This document shows positions 1-5,260 of a stretch of DNA of 5,260 nucleotides, in pieces. Location: positions 1 through 5,260 of the forward strand of contig JABMPO010000035.1 in NCBI GenBank assembly GCA_013203015.1, written 5' to 3'. This stretch comes from Fidelibacterota bacterium. Its GTDB lineage: Bacteria > Fidelibacterota > Marinisomatia > Marinisomatales > TCS56. The notes below the pieces were generated by a model. It was not told the origin of the DNA and searched no databases. It was given only the letters and a program-made list of their open reading frames with translations. Positions within the stretch are counted from its first letter, which is position 1, and every line of letters starts with the position of its first letter. The translations under genes and the position numbers were made by a program.

Positions 1-372
1 CGCAAATATCATATAACGCTGATCACGATGTTTATTCAATTCTCGAAAAGTGACCGTTTTAGTAAATGTAAATCCATGATAGATCACACATAATAGAGTT
101 ATTCCGAATTTGGATTCATCCACTACATCCGGAACAATTACGATGTCAAACTGTTCGTCTTCATCTGATATACGATAACCTTCTTTTTGAAACTGGTTTA
201 AATAAATATCTGATTGCTGTCGATCCAGGAAACCGAAGGATCGTTTTACTTCGTTGGTCAACGATATTGCTACGTCGAATTTCGGATCATTTGTAAATAC
301 GTCCAAAAGTGGATCGTAGGCCGCTTTATGATACAGATAAAACATTTTGAATAATATTTTAATCTTTTTCAT
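1..372 (-). CDS. N-terminal part of a second TagB/TagF-like transferase (partial)
   Basis: The frame is open from an ATG at 372-370 to the left window edge, giving 124 residues with no stop; the C-terminal part lies outside. It begins MKKIKILFKMFYLYHKA. Residues 75-81 (FDIVIVP) are followed 18 residues after the proline by an HG pair at 99-100 (VIYHG). The complete transferase just upstream has the same arrangement: AILVP at 62-66, then FHG at 82-84. This suggests a second CDP-glycerol glycerophosphotransferase-like or related GT-B-fold enzyme. The nucleotide-binding C-terminal half that would confirm this is missing, so the family call is an inference. The start lies 17 bases after the preceding stop codon, consistent with the same operon. 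An earlier in-frame ATG at 390-388 is followed by a stop after four codons, so the 372 start is used. No strong Shine-Dalgarno site is visible. No signal peptide or membrane segment is apparent in the visible part. Confidence 0.6.
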   Translation of the reverse strand, partial: MKKIKILFKMFYLYHKAAYDPLLDVFTNDPKFDVAISLTNEVKRSFGFLDRQQSDIYLNQFQKEGYRISDEDEQFDIVIVPDVVDESKFGITLLCVIYHGFTFTKTVTFRELNKHRDQRYMIFA

Positions 373-389
373 CGCTTATCTGATATGCA

Positions 390-1427
390 TTACGCTTCGA
401 TTAATTTTCTAATTTGTCGTTTTCGAATCCAATTTTTTGGTTTGGGCTTCAGTTGCTGAATTGAATTTGATTCAATGATTTTTTGGATGCTATTAATAAT
501 CCGCTGCGAAGATTTTCCATCTGAATAGGGATGTATTTGATTACGATATTTAGCTCTATTCTCAGAGAATTCCTGCGGTTCAGCGATAGCACGATCAATT
601 GCACCGATTAATTCTTCCGCCGCGATTATATTAATTCCTTTGTCTTGGCGGGCAATTGCCCGGTAAGTAATAATAGGCCGATTAAAGGCTAAAAATTCAT
701 ACGCTACCGAAGATGTATCGGTGATCAACAAATCAGCCACCGACATATAATTAATGATATTCAAGTCCTTACAAATAATAAAGTTAGAATTGCTTATTTT
801 TTGATACCGTTGCTGTACTTCCCTATTCATAAGGGGATGAAATTTTATCAGCCATTGGAAGCGATTCTTTAAGCCTTTGATTGTCAGGAATAAGTCCGGT
901 GCGGAAGTGTATTTGGGTGGAAATGTCGGGGCATAAAGAATAACCGGTTGATTGGAATCTAAACCATATATTTTTTTCAGTTTCCTTTTTTTAGTATCAG
1001 AGATATTGACCATGGGACCGATTGGGTCCAACTTGGGCCAACCGGTTTCCTCAACCAGAAAATGACCTTTAAGCTGGGCAAGTTGCTTAAACCTGGTTGT
1101 CATATCAGGTCCAGGTGTGCAGTACAGGTCAAAAAAACCGGTAATACGGTAAAAGCCCTTGGGTTCATCGTCTATGCCATGGAAAATCTGAACTTTTAAT
1201 CCTGGCCAAATATGCGGAACAATATTTCCTGGTACCAGAATCGCGTCAGGGTCGTATTCAATAACCTCGGCTGATGTGAATAGTTGTGGCCCGGGTGGTT
1301 GATAATCCCTGGCGGAACTAGCAGTATACCAGTATACCAAACCGGCATTGAGTGTATTAACAGTATCCTGGATTGGTTCTAAAATTGGGAAAGAGTAGGG
1401 CTTGGTGACGAAGAACAGGTATTTCAA
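390..1427 (-). CDS. CDP-glycerol glycerophosphotransferase-like (TagB/TagF-type) transferase
   Basis: The product has 345 residues. Characterised relatives move glycerol phosphate (or ribitol phosphate) from a CDP-alcohol to teichoic acid or other glycans at the cytoplasmic membrane face. Visible family features are FHG at 82-84, GWPKLD at 129-134, YAPTFP at 165-170, KFHPLM at 195-200 and the C-terminal signature LLITDTSSVAYEFLAFNRP at 233-251, with the TDTSS and YE residues typical of the donor-binding half. The length corresponds to the catalytic GT-B unit alone. The C-terminus from about residue 327 is rich in Lys and Arg and could associate with membrane. There is no signal peptide or transmembrane helix. 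The start is TTG: an in-frame TAG at 1439-1437 closes the frame upstream, and the first ATG is only at residue 109. A weak AGG lies 8 bases ahead. The gene follows the reductase by 53 bases. In this setting the donor may be a CMP-phosphonate instead of CDP-glycerol; that is inference. Confidence 0.85.
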   Translation of the reverse strand: MKYLFFVTKPYSFPILEPIQDTVNTLNAGLVYWYTASSARDYQPPGPQLFTSAEVIEYDPDAILVPGNIVPHIWPGLKVQIFHGIDDEPKGFYRITGFFDLYCTPGPDMTTRFKQLAQLKGHFLVEETGWPKLDPIGPMVNISDTKKRKLKKIYGLDSNQPVILYAPTFPPKYTSAPDLFLTIKGLKNRFQWLIKFHPLMNREVQQRYQKISNSNFIICKDLNIINYMSVADLLITDTSSVAYEFLAFNRPIITYRAIARQDKGINIIAAEELIGAIDRAIAEPQEFSENRAKYRNQIHPYSDGKSSQRIINSIQKIIESNSIQQLKPKPKNWIRKRQIRKLIEA

Positions 1428-1480
1428 AACCGTCGCCTAATAAATGGAATAATCGTTGTCGAAATGAATGATTTTATCCG

Positions 1481-2587
1481 TCAGTTATAGATTTCGTTGA
1501 GAATCCAGAGAACATCGTCCGCGGTCAGATCAACAATATTATTATCCATACGACCTTTGGTGAACGAGTAGTCTACCAGTTTCGGAAGATCACCTTCAGT
1601 AACGCCCCAATCTCTCAAATTGAATTTTATTAGATCACCGGGGATTGCGGCAATTAAATCTTTCAAGGTAGAATTATCTTTTAAATTGAGATTGGTTCGG
1701 ATTTGCCAAAGTTGATCTTCGATTGCATTTTGATTAATCTCAATCAAGGGTAGCAACGGCATGGAAGCGGCAATTCCATGGGGAATATTGTAATGGGAGG
1801 TGAGTGGATAACTGATTGAATGGGCAGCTGCAGTTTTTGTGTTTGAAAACGCTAATCCGGCAATATTAGAAGCCTTCAATAATTTCCTGCGGATTTGAAT
1901 ATTAGCAAAATCCAGTTTTAAACCGTCAACATTTTCCAGGATCAGACCGATAGCCTGAATAGCGTATTGAGTAGATTGCGGATTGGCGTTTTTATTCCAG
2001 ATAGATTCGAAGCTGTGACTCAGTGCATCCAATGTAGTTGATAGAGAAATAGTAGGTGGTAAGCTTAGGGTGAGAGAGCCATCGAGAATGGCTATATCCG
2101 GATATAATTCCAGGTGCATGAGGGAATATTTCTTTTTATTCTGCCGATTCCAGATTGTTGCCCACATGGTTACTTCGCTGGATGTTCCGTGGGTTGTGGG
2201 TATGAAAATGGCAGGAATCCGGTGGGGAAATGGTTGCTTGATATTTAGTAAATCCGCGAGCTTAAATTGTCCTGTTCCCAACGACGCCATAACAGCTTTT
2301 GCCGTATCCATAACCGAGCCTCCGCCAAATGCGATAACACAATCAAAGCTGTCGCTGCGGCTGAAATCGATTGCTTCCTGGCAACTTGTGAACGAAGGAT
2401 TATTTACCACAGCTGTGAACATACCGGCCGGGTTACAGATTTTTTCCAGCTCTAAACGTCTGACGTTTTCCTTAAATGTGATTACCAAAGGTTTGTTGAT
2501 ACCAAGCTCTTTACGAATTGTATGCCAGGACTCAAACCAATTTTCGCTGTCGATGACCTTTACCGGATTATAATATTCTGTCGTCAT
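1481..2587 (-). CDS. Iron-type alcohol dehydrogenase, probable phosphonoacetaldehyde reductase
   Basis: The product is a 368-residue, full-length group III (iron-containing) alcohol dehydrogenase, presumably cytoplasmic and NAD(P)H-dependent. The dinucleotide-binding loop GGGSVMD is at 88-94 and the family motif TTHGTSSE at 131-138. The four metal ligands are all in place: Asp187 and His191 (DALSH), His256 (AAAHS) and His270 (IPHG). Members of this family found next to phosphonopyruvate decarboxylase reduce phosphonoacetaldehyde to 2-hydroxyethylphosphonate, as in the phosphinothricin (PhpC), fosfomycin (FomC) and dehydrophos (DhpG) pathways. Position directly after the decarboxylase gene, with a 43-base gap, is the main reason for this substrate assignment; the sequence alone shows only the family. 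The ATG at 2587 has no recognisable Shine-Dalgarno site ahead of it, so translation may depend on coupling or a leader feature not seen here. Alternatives are reduction of another small aldehyde. Enzyme family confidence is high; substrate confidence is moderate. Confidence 0.88.
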   Translation of the reverse strand: MTTEYYNPVKVIDSENWFESWHTIRKELGINKPLVITFKENVRRLELEKICNPAGMFTAVVNNPSFTSCQEAIDFSRSDSFDCVIAFGGGSVMDTAKAVMASLGTGQFKLADLLNIKQPFPHRIPAIFIPTTHGTSSEVTMWATIWNRQNKKKYSLMHLELYPDIAILDGSLTLSLPPTISLSTTLDALSHSFESIWNKNANPQSTQYAIQAIGLILENVDGLKLDFANIQIRRKLLKASNIAGLAFSNTKTAAAHSISYPLTSHYNIPHGIAASMPLLPLIEINQNAIEDQLWQIRTNLNLKDNSTLKDLIAAIPGDLIKFNLRDWGVTEGDLPKLVDYSFTKGRMDNNIVDLTADDVLWILNEIYN

Positions 2588-2630
2588 AGCTGAATTAAGG
2601 TTTTGATTGTGTTGTCAATATTCGAGTTAC

Positions 2631-3767
2631 TCATTCTTTAGCATTTGCTATAAATTTCATGAAAGCTGTTTTATTTTCCACCGGAGTAACTGTCGGTCGC
2701 CCCAGATTGGCACGTGATCCCGGTTTTACCAATAAATCAAGAAAAGCCGGACCGGCCTCCTGTATAAATCGCTCAAGGTTGGTGATTAATTGATCTTTAT
2801 CACTGCACGATAAAACTGTTTTATAACCGTTTGACTTGACCAATCCGGGAATATCTATTATTTCAGCGGCAGTTTTTTGTCCGCCAACAGATTCATGCAC
2901 ACGGTTATTGATCAATATGTGATAAAAATTATTCGGTTGCAGTTTCCCAATAGTTGCCAGACCACCCATATGCATTATCAGCGCTCCATCACCATCGATG
3001 CAAAATATTTTGCGATCCGGCTGAGCAAGCGCTATTCCCAGAGCGATGGAAGAACAGTGTCCCATGGAACCAACCGTTAAAAAATCTTTGTTATGCGGTT
3101 CACTTCGGGCGGCTCGAATTTCAAAAATCTCCCGGGATGTTTTACCAGTAGTAGATACAATAATGGCATCATCAGGGAGATCAGCCAGGATTACTTCCAA
3201 AGCTTCTTCTCTGGTAATTAGGTCCTCGGTTGTCTCAGCGGAGGATTTACCATATTTATCGAAGGTTCCCTTTTTTACCAGAATCACCGATGGTCGATTA
3301 CCATTAATCGCTGATGATATGGCCTGCTCTACTTTTTTATCCGCACTTGTATCGTCGGCCGAAAGGACTATGTAGGGCAGATCAAGAGCATTGAGTAAAT
3401 CCTCCTGGACCAGACCCTGTTTTTTATGTTGTGGCTCATCAGCTACTCCTGGTTCCCCACGCCAACCGATTACAACCAACATGGGGATTGAATACACCTC
3501 AGGGTCACATAATGACAGAAGGGGGTTTACTGCATTTCCCAGTCCGGAGTTTTGCATGTACACCAAGGGTAATTTTCCGGTTCCTAGATGATACCCGGCT
3601 GCCAGGGCAATTGCATTGCCTTCATTGGCTGCGATGATATGATTGTCAGCGGCCAAATCATCAAGGCAGAGACAGAACTCCTTCAACAGAGAATCTGGTA
3701 CTCCGGTAAAAAAATTGACGTCCTTTTTTTTCAGAAGATCGAAAAAGTCGCGTGGTGAAATACTCAT
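2631..3767 (-). CDS. aepY: Phosphonopyruvate decarboxylase (ThDP-dependent)
   Basis: This enzyme (also called Ppd) decarboxylates phosphonopyruvate to phosphonoacetaldehyde, the irreversible step that pulls the unfavourable PEP mutase reaction forward. The 378 residues are the usual length for the family, which is shorter than other thiamine-diphosphate decarboxylases because it lacks their central domain. The N-terminal pyrimidine-binding domain carries the catalytic Glu49 in ANEGNA (47-52). The C-terminal pyrophosphate domain has the thiamine-diphosphate motif GDG at 259-261 and closes with NN at 287-288. These are followed by HESVGGQ at 291-297, a block characteristic of phosphonopyruvate and sulfopyruvate decarboxylases. 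The start ATG overlaps the mutase stop by one base (TGATG), with GGAAG seven bases ahead, so the two proteins are probably translationally coupled and made together. Sulfopyruvate decarboxylase is the main alternative, made unlikely by the adjacent PEP mutase. No key residue appears missing. Confidence 0.95.
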   Translation of the reverse strand: MSISPRDFFDLLKKKDVNFFTGVPDSLLKEFCLCLDDLAADNHIIAANEGNAIALAAGYHLGTGKLPLVYMQNSGLGNAVNPLLSLCDPEVYSIPMLVVIGWRGEPGVADEPQHKKQGLVQEDLLNALDLPYIVLSADDTSADKKVEQAISSAINGNRPSVILVKKGTFDKYGKSSAETTEDLITREEALEVILADLPDDAIIVSTTGKTSREIFEIRAARSEPHNKDFLTVGSMGHCSSIALGIALAQPDRKIFCIDGDGALIMHMGGLATIGKLQPNNFYHILINNRVHESVGGQKTAAEIIDIPGLVKSNGYKTVLSCSDKDQLITNLERFIQEAGPAFLDLLVKPGSRANLGRPTVTPVENKTAFMKFIANAKE

Positions 3768-5068
3768 CAGTAATCTTCCGGAATCAGGGTTAATATCTCC
3801 TTGATCGGCATGCAGTATTCTTCTGATGCTTCCTGGCAGCGATTTGTTTTCAGGATTGTTTCGGCGGTTTGAACCATAGAGGGATAGGCACTCCGGATAA
3901 GGTGATTTCCGTAAATGACAATATTCACACCAAGGTCACCTAATTCTTTTTCAGTCATATGGCCGTAGGTGGATGGTACAACAACTAATGGTAGCGCTGG
4001 TTCAAATGTTCTGAATTGTTGACAGAATTCAACAATCTCCTTGCCATCCTTTTCTTTGCTATGGATCATAATTCCATCAGCGCCGGCGGCGATATAGGCC
4101 TTAGCGCGATTAATTGCATCCTCCATTCCCTGTTTCAGAATCAAACTTTCAATTCTGGCTATGATCAGGAAATCGGAAGTGACCAATGCGTTTTTCCCGG
4201 TCGAGATTTTTTTAGCGAAGTGCTGAATTGTATCCTGTTCTTGAACGACATCAGTGCCAAAGAGAGAATTTCGTTTTGTGCCAATTTTATCTTCAATTAT
4301 TATTGCCGATACGCCCATTCGCTCCAGAGTACGAACCCGGAACTTGAAATGCTCGATGTCACCACCCGTATCGCCGTCGACAATGATCGGTTTTGTGGTG
4401 ACTTCCAATATTTCATCAATAGTCTGAAAACGGGCGGAAAAATCGACCACTTCTGTATCAGGTTTCCCTTTAGAAGTCGATACTGTCAAGCTGCTTAACC
4501 AGATGCCGTCGAATTCGCGTATCCCCAAATTAGTCGTAATTTTTGTTTTTTCAACAATCAGACCGGTAATTCCATTATGGGCTTCCAGAATTCGTACAAC
4601 CGGTTTCACATCCAATAAGCGTCTCAATGTTTTCTGGCGTTTGCTGGGCGTTGTGCCTTTTTCAGTCACTGCTTTGATAAGCTGTGTTGATGAAATTCCG
4701 TCCGTGTAGGTTGGTTCAACCAGTTTACCACCCCATTCATTTAAGGCGTTAATAACCCTCTGTCTGGTTTCTTTTTGGACACCTGTTTTCCAATCATCGC
4801 CATGTACGACGTAATCAGGCTTGATTTTCCGCAGGTTGGGAACATAATCCAGAGACTCCTGAGGAACAACTTCATCTACGCCACGAATATTCTCTACGAT
4901 CACCTTGCGCTGTTTGTACGGAACATGTGGCAGTCGCTTATAACTGGCAATCGCTTCATCGGTTAATACACCAACGATTAAATATCCTAGTTTTTTTGCT
5001 TCGTTAATAATATTCAAATGGCCGAAATGGAATAAATCCGCCGACATCCCCACGTAAACCTTTTTCAC
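3767..5068 (-). CDS. aepX: Cytidylyltransferase / phosphoenolpyruvate mutase fusion
   Basis: The product is a 433-residue two-domain protein. Residues 1-132 form a nucleotidyltransferase of the glycerol-3-phosphate/ethanolamine-phosphate cytidylyltransferase type: HFGH at 14-17 is the nucleotide-binding HxGH motif, HGDDW is at 89-93, and DGISSTQL at 123-130 is the second signature. A basic linker (about 133-150) leads to the PEP mutase of the isocitrate lyase superfamily. That domain shows WLSS at 190-193, metal-site DGDTGG at 231-236, the diagnostic mutase motif EDKx5NS at 259-268 (EDKIGTKRNS), ARIE at 304-307 and IMIHSK at 333-338. The mutase (PepM) interconverts PEP and phosphonopyruvate, the entry step to nearly all natural phosphonates. 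The N-terminal domain presumably activates a phosphonate with CTP; its substrate cannot be read from sequence. The start is GTG, supported by GGAG seven bases upstream and by the family N-terminus beginning just before the first beta strand. Such fusions are known in phosphonate gene clusters. Confidence 0.95.
   Translation of the reverse strand: MKKVYVGMSADLFHFGHLNIINEAKKLGYLIVGVLTDEAIASYKRLPHVPYKQRKVIVENIRGVDEVVPQESLDYVPNLRKIKPDYVVHGDDWKTGVQKETRQRVINALNEWGGKLVEPTYTDGISSTQLIKAVTEKGTTPSKRQKTLRRLLDVKPVVRILEAHNGITGLIVEKTKITTNLGIREFDGIWLSSLTVSTSKGKPDTEVVDFSARFQTIDEILEVTTKPIIVDGDTGGDIEHFKFRVRTLERMGVSAIIIEDKIGTKRNSLFGTDVVQEQDTIQHFAKKISTGKNALVTSDFLIIARIESLILKQGMEDAINRAKAYIAAGADGIMIHSKEKDGKEIVEFCQQFRTFEPALPLVVVPSTYGHMTEKELGDLGVNIVIYGNHLIRSAYPSMVQTAETILKTNRCQEASEEYCMPIKEILTLIPEDY
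3775..3779 (-). promoter_or_regulatory. Ribosome binding site of the decarboxylase inside the mutase 3' end
   Basis: GGAAG lies seven bases before the decarboxylase ATG (3767-3765) and is embedded in the last codons of the mutase gene. Together with the TGATG stop/start overlap it points to translational coupling of mutase and decarboxylase. Confidence 0.65.
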
Positions 5069-5141
5069 AATAATTCTCCGTTTATAAGTATTTATTCTGA
5101 AACTGAAATTGTTACTAAGTTAATTGATTTTTCAATTTTAT
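5069..5141 (-). other. AT-rich intergenic leader before the mutase gene
   Basis: This 73-base gap is the longest in the window. It is strongly AT-rich, contains a short inverted repeat (AATTGA, four A, TCAATT at 5137-5122) just after the upstream stop, and ends in the ribosome binding site of the mutase gene. TATAAA at 5086-5081 could serve as a -10-like element, but no convincing -35 box is paired with it. An internal promoter is possible but not demonstrated; read-through from the upstream gene is equally likely. Confidence 0.3.
5076..5079 (-). promoter_or_regulatory. Shine-Dalgarno site that fixes the GTG start of the mutase fusion
   Basis: GGAG (within CGGAGAA) lies seven bases ahead of the GTG at 5068-5066. 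This near-consensus site supports the non-ATG start over the internal ATG at residue 8, which would cut into the first beta strand of the nucleotidyltransferase domain. Confidence 0.75.
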
Positions 5142-5260
5142 TTAAAATCCTCGTTCGGCGATCGAACCATCCTGATGGCCAGATAGAAAATTCCTATCGG
5201 GAGTTTTCCAATTCCCGTAGCGTAACTGTAAATATTCTTTGGCGTGAGAAGGTATTGAAA
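5142..5260 (-). CDS. C-terminal tail of a LicD-like phosphotransferase (partial)
   Basis: The last 38 codons of a gene entering from the right edge end at TAA (5144-5142). The frame reads SIPSHAKEYLQLRYGNWKTP, then a short tail with GHQDGSI. The YLxxxYGxWxxP pattern preceded by a proline resembles the C-terminal end of LicD-family proteins, which transfer phosphocholine or similar groups from CDP-linked donors to surface glycans. The conserved catalytic part lies outside the window, so this is a tentative family call from a short motif. A second frame (ending at 5138) is also open over this stretch but has no family-like pattern. The stop lies 73 bases before the mutase start, close enough for a shared operon. 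If correct, it adds another candidate acceptor-directed transferase to the phosphonate cluster. Confidence 0.5.
   Translation of the reverse strand, partial: SIPSHAKEYLQLRYGNWKTPDRNFLSGHQDGSIAERGF

Noticed and set aside
1428..1480. 53-base gap between reductase and transferase genes, considered for a promoter or terminator.
   Set aside because: No stable inverted repeat or convincing promoter boxes were seen.
2070..2573. A 167-codon open frame on the plus strand.
   Set aside because: It lies wholly antisense to the alcohol dehydrogenase gene, which has intact motifs; the translated sequence shows no family pattern.
4016..4498. A 160-codon open frame on the plus strand.
   Set aside because: It is antisense to the PEP mutase domain, whose catalytic motifs prove the minus-strand frame; regarded as a chance shadow.
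5122..5137. Inverted repeat AATTGA / TCAATT with an AAAA loop, considered as a terminator.
   Set aside because: The stem is only six pairs with a single G-C pair and is not followed by a T-run in the direction of transcription, so it is too weak to call.
5138..5260. Alternative minus-strand frame at the right edge, 40 codons ending at 5140-5138 with a hydrophobic stretch near its end.
   Set aside because: It overlaps the frame with the LicD-like YLxxxYGxWxxP pattern and lacks any recognisable motif. It cannot be fully excluded without sequence to the right.

Overview
The window carries one minus-strand gene train, read from high to low coordinates, that encodes the start of a phosphonate (C-P bond) biosynthesis pathway together with enzymes of the kind that activate phospho-groups with CTP and transfer them to glycans. 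The DNA is moderately AT-rich and the genes are bacterial in layout: short gaps, one TGATG stop/start overlap, GTG and TTG starts, and Shine-Dalgarno sites before some genes but not others. Nothing in the sequence fixes the phylum. No mobile element, tRNA, rRNA or CRISPR array was seen.

Layout in transcription order: (i) 5260-5142, the C-terminal tail of a LicD-like protein, cut by the window edge; (ii) 5141-5069, a short AT-rich gap ending in a good ribosome binding site; (iii) 5068-3767, a two-domain protein with an N-terminal HxGH cytidylyltransferase-type domain and a C-terminal phosphoenolpyruvate (PEP) mutase; (iv) 3767-2631, a thiamine-diphosphate phosphonopyruvate decarboxylase overlapping the previous gene by one base; (v) 2587-1481, an iron-type alcohol dehydrogenase, best read as phosphonoacetaldehyde reductase; (vi) 1427-390, a CDP-glycerol glycerophosphotransferase-like (TagB/TagF-type) protein starting at TTG; (vii) 372-1, the N-terminal part of a second protein that looks similarly built and runs off the left edge.

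How the genes fit together (inference from known families): PEP is rearranged to phosphonopyruvate by the mutase, decarboxylated to phosphonoacetaldehyde, and reduced to 2-hydroxyethylphosphonate (HEP). No aminotransferase is visible, so the HEP branch is favoured here over 2-aminoethylphosphonate (AEP). The fused nucleotidyltransferase domain is a candidate for making a CMP-activated phosphonate. The TagB/TagF-like and LicD-like proteins, whose relatives use CDP-glycerol or CDP-choline, are candidates for placing it on a surface glycan. The individual enzymes and the mutase fusion belong to known families. The combination into a CMP-HEP glycan-decoration pathway is the part most worth testing.
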